NCBI GenBank assembly: GCA_014529385.2 | Contig: CM043966.1 | Span: 93,631,087-93,695,086, forward strand | Length of the DNA stretch: 64,000 bases | From: Adiantum capillus-veneris | Taxonomy: Eukaryota; Streptophyta; Polypodiopsida; Polypodiales; Pteridaceae | Reading direction: 5' to 3' | Shown here: one piece after another, positions 14,001-26,285 of the stretch | Position numbering within the stretch: position 1 is the stretch's first letter | Layout: every line of letters starts with the position of its first letter | Translations under genes and position numbers: made by a program | Notes under the pieces: generated by a model | Databases searched by the model: none | Seen by the model: the letters and a program-made list of their open reading frames with translations, nothing else | Told to the model about the DNA's origin: nothing

Positions 14001-17000
14001 TACATCTTAAAGGTTATTCTTTATTACCACTTGGAGTGACCATGATAGGTTTTACATGGGGTTTGGTTCCAAGGTCCACCACTTGTCCAAGCTAACTCTA
14101 TTGAAACATAGAGAGAAACAAAGGTCCACCACTTGTCCAAGCTAGGGTCCATTGAAACATGGAGAGAAGGATGCTCCACCATTTGTCCAAGATAGGCTCC
14201 ATTGAAACATGACGAAAGCAAGCTGCACCATGTCTCCAAGATGCTAGGCTCCATCGAAATACATTAAACCACGATATTTCGTAGATGAGGGGTTTACATT
14301 CAAGGTCCACCACTTGTCCAAGCTATTATTGCTAGTAGCCTGAGTGGTTTGGTCTCAAGATTCACCACTTTTATTAAGAATATGTGGGTGTTAAGGTCCA
14401 CCACTTGTCCAACCTATAAGGCTACATCTTAAAGGTTATTCTTTCTTTACTACTTGGAGTGACCATGATAGGTTTTACATGGGGGTTTGGTTCCAAGGTC
14501 CACCACTTGTCCAAGCTAACTCTATTGAAACATAGAGAAAGCAAAGGTCCACCCTTGTCTAAGCTAGGGTCCATTGAAACATGGAGAGAAGGATGCTCCA
14601 CCATTTGTCCAAGGTAGGCTCCATTGAAACATGAGGAGAAGCAAGGTGCACCATGTCTCCAAGATGCTAGGCTCCATCGAAAAACATTAAACCCACGATA
14701 TGTCGTAGAAGGGGTTTACATTCAAGGTCCACCACTTGTCCAAGCTATTATTGCTAGTAGCCTGAGTGGTTTGGTCTCAAGATTCACACTTTTCCACTCT
14801 ATGTCATATATTAAGAATATGCGCGTGTTAAGGTCCACCACTTGTCCAACCTATAAGGCTACATCTTAAAGGTTATTCTTTATTACCACTTGAGTGACCA
14901 TGATAGGTTTTACATGGGGGTTTGGTTCCAAGGTCCACCACTTGTCCAAGCTAACTCTATTGAAACATAGAGAGAAGCAAAGGTCCACCCCTTGTCTAAG
15001 CTAGGGTCCATTGAAACATGGAGAGAAGGATGCTCCACCATTTGTCCAAGGTAGGCTCCATTGAAACATGAGGAGAAGCAAGGTGCACCATGTCTCCAAG
15101 ATGCTAGGCTCCATCGAAAAACATTAAACCCACGATATGTCGTAGATGAGGGGTTTACATTCAAGGTCCACCACTTGTCCAAGCTATTATTGCTAGTAGC
15201 CTGAGTGGTTTGGTCTCAAGATTCACCACTTTCCACTCTATGTCATATATTAAGAATATGCGGGTGTTAAGGTCCACCACTTGTCCAACCTATAAGGCTA
15301 CATCTTAAAGGTTATTCTTTATTACCACTTGGAGTGACCATGATAGGTTTTACATGGGGGTTTGGTTCCAAGGTCCACCACTTGTCCAAGCTAACTCTAT
15401 TGAAACATAGAGAGAACAAAGGTCCACCACTTGTCCAAGCTAGGGTCCATTGAAACATGAGAGAAGGATGCTCCACCATTTGTCCAAAGAGATAGGCTCC
15501 ATTGAAACATGAGGAGAAGCAAGGTGCACCATGTCTCCAAGATGCTAGGCTCCATCGAAATACATTAAACCCACGATATGTCGTAGATGAGGGGTTTACA
15601 TTCAAGGTCCACCACTTGTCCAAGCTATTATTGCTAGTAGCCTGAGTGGTTTGGTCTCAAGATTCACCACTTTTCCACTCTATGTCATTATATTAAGAAT
15701 ATGCGCGTGTTAAGGTCCACCACTTGTCCAACCTATAAGGCTACATCTTAAAGGTTATTCTTTATTACCACTTGGAGTGACCATGATAGGTTTTACATGG
15801 GGGTTGGTTCCAAGGTCCACCACTTGTCCAAGCTAACTCTATTGAAACATAGAGAGAAGCAAAGGTCCACCCTTGTCTAAGCTAGGGTCCATTGAAACAT
15901 GGAGAGAAGGATGCTCCACCATTTGTCCAAGTAGGCTCCATTGAAACATGAGGAGAAGCAAGGTGCACCATGTCTCCAAGATGCTAGGCTCCATCGAAAT
16001 ACATTAAACCCACGATATGTCGTAGATGAGGGGTTTACATTCAAGGTCCACACTTGTCCAAGCTATTATTGCTAGTAGCCTGAGTGGTTTGGTCTCAAGA
16101 TTCACCACTTTTCCACTCTATGTCATTATATTAAGAATATGCGCGTGTTAAGGTCCACCACTTGTCCAACCTATAAGGCTACATCTTAAAGGTTATTCTT
16201 TATTACCACTTGGAGTGACCATGATAGGTTTTACATGGGGGTTTGGTTCCAAGGTCCACCACTTGTCCAAGCTAACTCTATTGAAACATAGAGAGAAACA
16301 AAGGTCCACCACTTGTCCAAGCTAGGGTCCATTGAAACATGGAGAGAAGGATGCTCCACCATTGTCCAAGATAGGCTCCATTGAAACATGACGAGAAGCA
16401 AGCTGCACCATGTCTCCAAGATGCTAGGCTCCATCGAAATACATTAAACCCACGATATTTCGTAGATGAGGGGTTTACATTCAAGGTCCACCACTTGTCC
16501 AAGCTATTATTGCTAGTAGCCTGAGTGGTTTGGTCTCAAGATTCACCACTTTTATTAAGAATATGTGGGTGTTAAGGTCCACCACTTGTCCAACCTATAA
16601 GGCTACATCTTAAAGGTTATTCTTTCTTACTACTTGGAGTGACCATGATAGGTTTTACATGGGGGTTGGTTCCAAGGTCCACCACTTGTCCAAGCTAACT
16701 CTATTGAAACATAGAGAGAAGCAAAGGTCCACCCCTTGTCTAAGCTAGGGTCCATTGAAACATGGAGAGAAGGATGCTCCACCATTTGTCCAAGGTAGGC
16801 TCCATTGAAACATGAGGAGAAGCAAGGTGCACCATGTCTCCAAGATGCTAGGCTCCATCGAAAAACATTAAACCCACGATATGTCGTAGATGAGGGGTTT
16901 ACATTCAAGGTCCACACTTGTCCAAGCTATTATTGCTAGTAGCCTGAGTGGTTTGGTCTCAAGATTCACCACTTTTCCACTCTATGTCATTATATTAAGA

Positions 17001-20000
17001 ATATGCGCGTGTTAAGGTCCACCACTTGTCCAACCTATAAGGCTACATCTTAAAGGTTATTCTTTATTACCACTTGGAGTGACCATGATAGGTTTTACAT
17101 GGGGGTTTGGTTCCAAGGTCCACCACTTGTCCAAGCTAACTCTATTGAAACATAGAGAGAAACAAAGGTCCACCACTTGTCCAAGCTAGGGTCCATTGAA
17201 ACATGGAGAGAAGGATGCTCCACCATTTGTCCAAGATAGGCTCCATTGAAACATGACGAGAAGCAAGCTGCACCATGTCTCCAAGATGCTAGGCTCCATC
17301 GAAATACATTAAACCCACGATATTCGTAGATGAGGGGTTTACATTCAAGGTCCACCACTTGTCCAAGCTATTATTGCTAGTAGCCTGAGTGGTTTGGTCT
17401 CAAGATTCACCACTTTTATTAAGAATATGTGGGTGTTAAGGTCCACCACTTGTCCAACCTATAAGGCTACATCTTAAAGGTTATTCTTTCTTACTACTTG
17501 GAGTGACCATGATAGGTTTTACATGGGGGTTTGGTTCCAAGGTCCACCACTTGTCCAAGCTAACTCTATTGAAACATAGAGAGAAGCAAAGGTCCACCCC
17601 TTGTCTAAGCTAGGGTCCATTGAAACATGGAGAGAAGGATGCTCCACCATTTGTCCAAGGTAGGCTCCATTGAAACATGAGGAGAAGCAAGGTGCACCAT
17701 GTCTCCAAGATGCTAGGCTCCATCGAAAAACATTAAACCCACGATATGTCGTAGATGAGGGGTTTACATTCAAGGTCCACCACTTGTCCAAGCTATTATT
17801 GCTAGTAGCCTGAGTGGTTTGGTCTCAAGATTCACCACTTTTCCACTCTATGTCATTATATTAAGAATATGCGCGTTTAAGGTCCACCACTTGTCCAACC
17901 TATAAGGCTACATCTTAAAGGTTATTCTTTATTACCACTTGGAGTGACCATGATAGGTTTTACATGGGGTTTGGTTCCAAGGTCCACCACTTGTCCAAGC
18001 TAACTCTATTGAAACATAGAGAGAAGCAAAGGTCCACCCCTTGTCCAAGCTAGGGTCCATTGAAACATGGAGAGAAGGATGCTCCACCATTTGTCCAAGG
18101 TAGGCTCCATTGAAACATGACGAGAAGCAAGCTGCACCATGTCTCCAAGATGCTAGGCTCCATCGAAAAACATTAAACCCACGATATGTCGTAGATGAGG
18201 GGTTTACATTCAAGGTCCACCACTTGTCCAAGCTATTATTGCTAGTAGCCTGAGTGGTTTGGTCTCAAGATTCACCACTTTTCACTCTATGTCATTATAT
18301 TAAGAATATGCGCGTGTTAAGGTCCACCACTTGTCCAACCTATAAGGCTACATCTTAAAGGTTATTCTTTATTACCACTTGGAGTGACCATGATAGGTTT
18401 TACATGGGGTTTGGTTCCAAGGTCCACCACTTGTCCAAGCTAACTCTATTGAAACATAGAGAGAAACAAAGGTCCACCACTTGTCAAGCTAGGGTCCATT
18501 GAAACATGGAGAGAAGGATGCTCCACCATTTGTCCAAGATAGGCTCCATTGAAACATGACGAGAAGCAAGCTGCACCATGTCTCCAAGATGCTAGGCTCC
18601 ATCGAAATACATTAAACCCACGATATTTCGTAGATGAGGGGTTTACATTCAAGGTCCACCACTTGTCCAAGCTATTATTGCTAGTAGCCTGAGTGGTTTG
18701 GTCTCAAGATTCACCACTTTTATTAAGAATATGTGGGTGTTAAGGTCCACCACTTGTCCAACCTATAAGGCTACATCTTAAAGGTTATTCTTTCTTACTA
18801 CTTGGAGTGACCATGATAGGTTTTACATGGGGGTTTGGTTCCAAGGTCCACCACTTGTCCAAGCTAACTCTATTGAAACATAGAGAGAAGCAAAGGTCCA
18901 CCCCTTGTCCAAGCTAGGGTCCATTGAAACATGGAGAGAAGGATGCTCCACCATTTGTCCAAGGTAGGCTCCATTGAAACATGAGAGAAGCAAGGTGCAC
19001 CATGTCTCCAAGATGCTAGGCTCCATCGAAAAACATTAAACCCACGATATGTCGTAGATGAGGGGTTTACATTCAAGGTCCACCACTTGTCCAAGCTATT
19101 ATTGCTAGTAGCCTGAGTGGTTTGGTCTCAAGATTCACCACTTTTCCACTCTATGTCATTATATTAAGAATATGCGCGTGTTAAGGTCCACCACTTGTCC
19201 AACCTATAAGGCTACATCTTAAAGGTTATTCTTTATTACCACTTGGAGTGACCATGATAGGTTTTACATGGGGGTTTGGTTCCAAGGTCCACCACTTGTC
19301 CAAGCTAACTCTATTGAAACATAGAGAGAAACAAAGGTCCACCACTTGTCCAAGCTAGGGTCCATTGAAACATGGAGAGAAGGATGCTCCACCATTTGTC
19401 CAAGATAGGCTCCATTGAAACATGACGAGAAGCAAGCTGCACCATGTCTCCAAGATGCTAGGCTCCATCGAAATACATTAAACCCACGATATTTCGTAGA
19501 TGAGGGGTTTACATTCAAGGTCCACCACTTGTCCAAGCTATTATTGCTAGTAGCCTGAGTGGTTTGGTCTCAAGATTCACCACTTTTATTAAGAATATGT
19601 GGGTGTTAAGGTCCACCACTTGTCCAACCTATAAGGCTACATCTTAAAGGTTATTCTTTCTTACTACTTGGAGTGACCATGATAGGTTTTACATGGGGGT
19701 TTGGTTCCAAGGTCCACCACTTGTCCAAGCTAACTCTATTGAAACATAGAGAGAAGCAAAGGTCCACCCCTTGTCTAAGCTAGGGTCCATTGAAACATGG
19801 AGAGAAGGATGCTCCACCATTTGTCCAAGGTAGGCTCCATTGAAACATGAGGAGAAGCAAGGTGCACCATGTCTCCAAGATGCTAGGCTCCATCGAAAAA
19901 CATTAAACCCACGATATGTCGTAGATGAGGGGTTTACATTCAAGGTCCACACTTGTCCAAGCTATTATTGCTAGTAGCCTGAGTGGTTTGGTCTCAAGAT

Positions 20001-22859
20001 TCACCACTTTTCCACTCTATGTCATTATATTAAGAATATGCGCGTGTTAAGGTCCACCACTTGTCCAACCTATAAGGCTACATCTTAAAGGTTATTCTTT
20101 ATTACCACTTGGAGTGACCATGATAGGTTTTACATGGGGTTTGGTTCCAAGGTCCACCACTTGTCCAAGCTAACTCTATTGAAACATAGAGAGAAACAAA
20201 GGTCCACCACTTGTCCAAGCTAGGGTCCATTGAAACATGGAGAGAAGGATGCTCCACCATTTGTCCAAGATAGGCTCCATTGAAACATGACGAGAAGCAA
20301 GCTGCACCATGTCTCCAAGATGCTAGGCTCCATCGAAATACATTAAACCCACGATATTTCGTAGATGAGGGGTTACATTCAAGGTCCACCACTTGTGCAA
20401 GCTATTATTGCTGGTAGCCTGAGTGGTTTGGTGTCAAGATTCACCACTTTTATTAAGAATATGTGGGTGTTAAGGTCCACCACTTGTCCAACCTATAAGG
20501 CTACATCTTAAAGGTAATTCTTTCTTACTACTTGGAGTGACCATGATAGGTTTTACATGGGGGTTTGGTTCCAAGGTCCACCACTTGTCCAAGCTAACTC
20601 TATTGAAACATAGAGAGAAGCAAAGGTCCACCCCTTGTCTAAGCTAGGGTCCATTGAAACATGGAGAGAAGGATGCTCCACCATTTGTCCAAGGTAGGCT
20701 CCATTGAAACATGAGGAGAAGCAAGGTGCACCATGTCTACAAGATGCTAGGCTCCATCGAAAAACATTAAACCCACGATATGTCGTAGATGAGGGGTTTA
20801 CATTCAAGGTCCACCACTTGTCCAAGCTATTATTGCTAGTAGCCTGAGTGGTTTGGTCTCAAGATTCACCACTTTTCCACTCTATGTCATTATATTAAGA
20901 ATACGCGTGTTAAGGTCCACCACTTGTCCAACCTATAAGGCTACATCTTAAGGTTATTCTTTATTACCACTTGGAGTGACCATGATAGGTTTTACATGGG
21001 GGTTTGGTTCCAAGGTCCACCACTTGTCCAAGCTAACTCTATTGAAACATAGAGAGAAACAAAGGTCCACCACTTGTCCAAGCTAGGGTCCATTGAAACA
21101 TGGAGAGAAGGATGCTCCACCATTTGTCCAAGATAGGCTCCATTGAAACATGACGAGAAGCAAGCTGCACCATGTCTCCAAGATGCTAGGCTCCATCGAA
21201 ATACATTAAACCCACGATATTTCGTAGATGAGGGGTTTACATTCAAGGTCCACCACTTGTCCAAGCTATTATTGCTAGTAGCCTGAGTGGTTTGGTCTCA
21301 AGATTCACCACTTTTATTAAGAATATGTGGGTGTTAAGGTCCACCACTTGTCCAACCTATAAGGCTACATCTTAAAGGTTATTCTTTCTTACTACTTGGA
21401 GTGACCATGATAGGTTTTACATGGGGTTTTGGTTCCAAGGTCCACCACTTGTCCAAGCTAACTCTATTGAAACATAGAGAAAGCAAAGGTCCACCCCTTG
21501 TCTAAGCTAGGGTCCATTGAAACATGGAGAGAAGGATGCTCCACCATTTGTCCAAGGTAGGCTCCATTGAAACATGAGGAGAAGCAAGGTGCACCATGTC
21601 TCCAAGATGCTAGGCTCCATCGAAAAACATTAAACCCACGATATGTCGTAGATGAGGGGTTTACATTCAAGGTCCACCACTTGTCCAAGCTATTATTGCT
21701 AGTAGCCTGAGTGGTTTGGTCTCAAGATTCACCACTTTTCCACTCTATGTCATTATATTAAGAATATGCGCGTGTTAAGGTCCACCACTTGTCCAACCTA
21801 TAAGGCTACATCTTAAAGGTTATTCTTTATTACCACTTGGAGTGACCATGATAGGTTTTACATGGGGGTTTGGTTCCAAGGTCCACCACTTGTCCAAGCT
21901 AACTCTATTGAAACATAGAGAGAAACAAAGGTCCACCACTTGTCCAAGCTAGGGTCCATTGAAACATGGAGAGAAGGATGCTCCACCATTTGTCCAAGAT
22001 AGGCTCCATTGAAACATGACGAGAAGCAAGCTGCACCATGTCTCCAAGATGCTAGGCTCCATCGAAATACATTAAACCCACGATATTTCGTAGATGAGGG
22101 TTTACATTCAAGGTCCACCACTTGTCCAAGCTATTATTGCTAGTAGCCTGAGTGGTTTGGTCTCAAGATTCACCACTTTTATTAAGAATATGTGGGTGTT
22201 AAGGTCCACCACTTGTCCAACCTATAAGGCTACATCTTAAAGGTTATTCTTTCTTACTACTTGGAGTGACCATGATAGGTTTTACATGGGGGTTTGGTTC
22301 CAAGGTCCACCACTTGTCCAAGCTAACTCTATTGAAACATAGAGAGAAGCAAAGGTCCACCCCTTGTCTAAGCTAGGGTCCATTGAAAACATGGAGAGAA
22401 GGATGCTCCACCATTTGTCCAAGGTAGGCTCCATTGAAACATGAGGAGAAGCAAGGTGCACCATGTCTCCAAGATGCTAGGCTCCATCGAAAAACATTAA
22501 ACCCACGATATGTCGTAGATGAGGGTTTACATTCAAGGTCCACCACTTGTCCAAGCTATTATTGCTAGTAGCCTGAGTGGTTTGGTCTCAAGATTCACCA
22601 CTTTTCCACTCTATGTCATTATATTAAGAATATGCGCGTGTTAAGGTCCACCACTTGTCCAACCTATAAGGCTACATCTTAAGGTTATTCTTTATTACCA
22701 CTTGGAGTGACCATGATAGGTTTTACATGGGGTTTGGTTCCAAGGTCCACCACTTGTCCAAGCTAACTCTATTGAAACATAGAGAGAAGCAAAGGTCCAC
22801 CACTTGTCCAAGCTAGGGTCCATTGAAACATGGAGAGAAGGATGCTCCACCATTTGTCC

Positions 22860-23585
22860 AAGATAGGCTCCATTGAAACATGGGGGGTTTACGTTCAAGG
22901 TCCACCATTTGTCCAAGCTATGAGTGCTAAGTAGCATGAGTGGTTTTGTCTCAAGATTCACCATTTTTTCACTCTATGTCATTATATTAAGAATATGTTA
23001 GGTGTTTAAGGTCCACCACTTGTCCAACCTATAAGGCTACATCTTAAAGGTTATTCTTTCTTACCACTTGGAGTGACCATGATAGGTTTTTACATGGGGG
23101 TTTGGTTCCAAGGTCCACCACTTGTCCAAGCTAACTCTATTGAATAATAGAGAGAATAAAGGTCCACCACTTGTCCAAGCTAGGGTCCATTGAAACATGG
23201 AGAGAAGGATGCTCCACCATTTGTCCAAGATAGGCTCCATTGAAACATGAAGAGAAGCAAGATGCACGATGTTCTCCAAGATGCTAGGCTCCATCGAAAT
23301 ACCTTAAACCCACGATATTTCGTAGATGGGGGTTTACATTCAAGGTCCACCACTTGTCCAAGCTATTATCGCTAGTAGCATGGTTTGGTCTCAAGATTCA
23401 CCAGTTTTCCACTCTATGTCATTATATGAAGAATATCTGGTGTTAAGGTCCACCACTTGTCCAACCTATAAGGCTATATCTAAATGATATTTTTATGACC
23501 ACTTGGAATGACCATGATATGTTTTACATGGGGTTTTGTTCCAAGGTCCACCACTTGTCCAAGCTAATCTATTACATATTATTAT
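22860..23585 (+). repeat. Degenerate right edge of the satellite array
   Basis: The last two units are shortened and diverged: part of a monomer is missing near 22880, where CATTGAAACATG runs directly into GGGGGGTTTACG. Many substitutions follow, and the pattern stops near 23580 at ATTACATATTATTATACATAC. This is the usual decay expected at the border of a homogenised array. Confidence 0.8.
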
Positions 23586-24590
23586 ACATACAATATTCAA
23601 CTAGATTCCCTACCTATCATGTCCAGTAGCATGGATGCTCTAGCTTGAAGGTCCACCACTTGTCCACCTATACTCTCTTAGTAAGGAGATCTCGCTATAA
23701 ATTCAAAACCTTCCCGCCTAAATTTAAAATATCCCTCCCAAATCTTAAATATCCCACCTAAATTTTAAACTATCCCCCCAAATTTTTAAAATTCAAACTT
23801 TTTTTATAAAAATTTAAATTTTACTACTTAAATTTAAAATATTCCCACGCGAAATTGATTTAAATTCAAGTTTACCACAAAAAGATATCATATATACAAA
23901 CCTAAATTCAAATATGCAAACCTCAAATCAATATATTGTACATAAATTCAAACAAATTCAAATTAACAAGCCTAAACTGATATTAGTTTTGCATAGATAT
24001 GAATTTATCACTCCTAAATTATGTCACCATGTTTAGAGAGAGTGGTTTTAGAGAATTTGAACAAGGTCCACCACTTGTCCAACCTAGATACCAAGAAGGA
24101 TTGAGTGTACAAGGTATTGTTTGGAGGTCCTTATAGTCCATTGGTCTCAAGTCCACCACTTGTGGTAAGGGTCACCAAAAAAGTGTAAATATTCATCCAA
24201 AGAAATACACGCTTATTTTTGTCTACATGTCCAGTTTTAAACCATTTATGTCCATTAGGTGTATCACTAAACAACACTAAATTTTTGAAAACAGAAGTAA
24301 CAATCTATCTAACAAATGGATTAGAGGAAAATCAGCTCAGCATACATCCAGAACTCGCCCAAGAATATTGTACAAGAAAGATCGACTTTAACAGATCACG
24401 CAAGTAAGTCTTCCATTCAATTTACTATATTACAATGTGTTAGTTATTTGTGATATTTATGTATGTATATATACTATGTGTGCATATCGTAATTAAGTGT
24501 AATTGTGTATCTGCATTATGTATGAGTATTACAATAAATAACACAAATATACATACATACACATAGATAACACAGACGCACACATACATG
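23586..24590. other. AT-rich spacer with isolated satellite cores, no gene
   Basis: Very AT-rich sequence with runs of AAATTTAAAAT and CCCAAATTTTTAAA type words. Three lone copies of the satellite core survive near 23650, 24064 and 24150, showing that the spacer once held related repeats. A 62-codon open stretch at 24219-24407 has no recognisable domain or context and is not called. Confidence 0.7.
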
Positions 24591-24945
24591 AGCATGTATT
24601 TTCAAGAGAGAGATGCAAGATACAGAGACCATAGATAGATAGAGAGAGAGAGAGATCAATACCTGTTTTTTAGAGAGAGGAGAGAGAAAGATAACAGATT
24701 TCACTGTGTTTATGTATGTGGAAGAGAGGAAGACGATGTATGGGAATATGTGCACGTATTTTCAAGAGAGAGACAACAAGATAACAGATTTCATTGTGGT
24801 TATGTATGTGGAAGTGAGGAAGACGATGTGTGGGAATATGTGCATGTATTTTCAAGAGAGAGACAGCAAGATAACAGATTTCACTGTGGTTATGTATGTG
24901 GAAAGAGGAAGACGATGTGTGGGAATATGTGTATGTGTGCGGGAT
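24590..24945 (+). repeat. 90-bp minisatellite, about three copies plus a partial
   Basis: The word ATAACAGATTTCA starts at 24691, 24781 and 24871, an exact 90-bp period. Each unit contains GTATGTGGAAG, GACGATGTRTGGGAATATGTG and TATTTTCAAGAGAGAGA. A degenerate further copy begins near 24590. Because 90 is divisible by three, two frames stay open across it, but this is a consequence of the period and no coding function is claimed. GA-rich microsatellite flanks it near 24640-24660 and 25030-25050. Confidence 0.85.
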
Positions 24946-25500
24946 ACTTTTAAACTATGTATCTCTGTCTTTTGACGAGAGAGTGTGTGTGCAAGAAGAG
25001 TTACAGAGAACCATCTTCTCTATATGGAGAAAGACAGAGAGTGAGAGAGAGAGAAATACCTGTTTTTTCTCTATTCGTGAGGTGTGCAATGTCTCCTGAG
25101 AAGACTGCCCGATCCTGCCCTTCTGGAAAGCGTTGTGTACGCTGCTGTTTCTTTATCTTGTGCGCGAACTTTCAATCCTGTGCACTCCACCTGTGTGTTG
25201 TGTACGATGCCGAGCTTGCTCCTCTACGCGCGCGTATACTCCAACTGTGTGCGATCCGTTGCGCTTTCTGTGTGTTTGCTGCTCGCCTGCTTTTCCTCTG
25301 TGTGCTTTCTCGTGCGCTCTCTGTGTGCCAAATCTTGATAGGGTTTATTAGAATGCCACGTATGCTACAAGTCCATGTTTTATCATAGGATTAAAAAAAA
25401 CAAAAGCAATATAAAAAATTAACCCAATTCACGACGGCCAAAATAAAGAAATCATGGTTGAAAATATGAAAAACAACGTAACTCTATACAGGAATTCACT
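24946..25500. other. Spacer, no gene supported
   Basis: The sequence passes from GA-rich to a TGTG/CTGTG-rich stretch with several Cys-rich open frames (for example 24957-25388, 143 codons, +). The composition is low-complexity, the frames overlap one another on the same strand, and nothing resembles a known domain, so I do not call a gene. Confidence 0.5.
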
Positions 25501-25504
25501 TTTA

Positions 25505-25720
25505 AAAAAAAAAAATCTTTGGCGCTGCCCCTATCCCGGGGCGCTGCCCCACGACCCCGCCCAGAACAATATCCCAAAATCAACCTCCCAAGCCCCGCCA
25601 TCGAGAGCGCTATATTCCACATCCCCATCAAGAGCGCTACCCCCAAACCTCACGTGGAAGCGCTGCCTTGTCACCCCATTGTGGCATTGCCCTAAGACCC
25701 CGCATCTGGAGTGCTAAATG
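25505..25720 (+). repeat. GC-rich patch with repeated GCGCTGCCCC-type words
   Basis: An abrupt GC-rich island inside AT-rich sequence, starting after a poly-A run. The word GGCGCTGCCCC and its variants (GAGCGCTA, GAAGCGCTGCC, GGAGTGCTAA) recur about every 25-35 bp, separated by CCCC-rich spacers. It looks like a small decayed GC-rich tandem repeat rather than a gene. Confidence 0.55.
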
Positions 25721-25739
25721 GGAACATTCTTCATTAGTG

Positions 25740-26285
25740 AAATTTTGAACATAAATTATATTAGCATATACTTAAATATAATACAAATATTAACATATTA
25801 GCTATACTACTAATTTACTATAGCAGTTCTAGATTATGTCCCATACTATATTTAAGGTGCCAAAGGTTTGGCCTTATGGTCCTAGATTTAGCCAAGTGGT
25901 CAACACATATAGGACCAAGTGCACACTGTGCCACAAAACTTGGCCACCACTTCACTTGCCAAAGTTTAGGCCACATGGTCAATCCTAACTTTCCAATGTT
26001 CTTATTATGTCACCTTTTGCCTCGTGGAAAACCTAGGCTTGTTTTCACATACTCAGGCACTTCAAGCCACAATAAATTGTCATTACTCTTCGACAACCCT
26101 TTTGTTCAAGTCTTTGAAAAAACATTGTTTAAGGCCACCCTAAACCATTTTCATTTAGGGGTGTCTAAAACTAGCTTTTTGGCAATTCAAGAAGAAAATG
26201 GTCAAAGTTTTATACTTAGTTTTAACCACTTGACCAATTCAAATATTGGAAAGCAAGGTCTTGTAATACTTTTCTTTGGACATCA
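25740..26285. other. Spacer with a doubtful 150-codon open frame
   Basis: AT-rich DNA. An open frame on + runs 25876-26328 (150 codons) but ends inside the next repeat array, has no recognisable domain, and contains repeated CTTGGCCAC/GGCCACATGGTC words. I regard it as non-coding. Confidence 0.45.

Larger units (their letters stand above)
1..23585 (+). repeat. Satellite array with ~865-bp two-monomer higher-order repeat
   Basis: The whole interval is head-to-tail tandem repeat, about 54 monomers estimated from array length. Two monomer types alternate for most of the array. Type A (about 425 bp) has a short CACTTTTATTAAGAATATG segment, TTCTTTCTTACTACTT, and CCACCCCTTGTCTAAGC. Type B (about 441 bp) has a longer segment containing CCACTCTATGTCATTATATT, TTCTTTATTACCACTT, and CCACCACTTGTCCAAGC. 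Alternation breaks in places, for example B-B near 12.6-13.1 kb and a run of B-like units near 14.8-16.1 kb. All copies are in one orientation. The copies at about 6-22.5 kb are nearly identical, whereas 1-5.6 kb and the right edge carry more indels. No gene is supported inside it. Confidence 0.97.

Noticed and set aside
1-23585. CRISPR-like array of short repeats with spacers.
   Set aside because: Spacers between cores are themselves repeated in every monomer, units are ~430 bp, and the setting is a plant genome with no cas genes.
24957-25388. 143-codon Cys-rich open frame on +.
   Set aside because: Low-complexity TGTG-rich DNA, overlapped by other open frames on the same strand, with no domain, start context or neighbour to support it.
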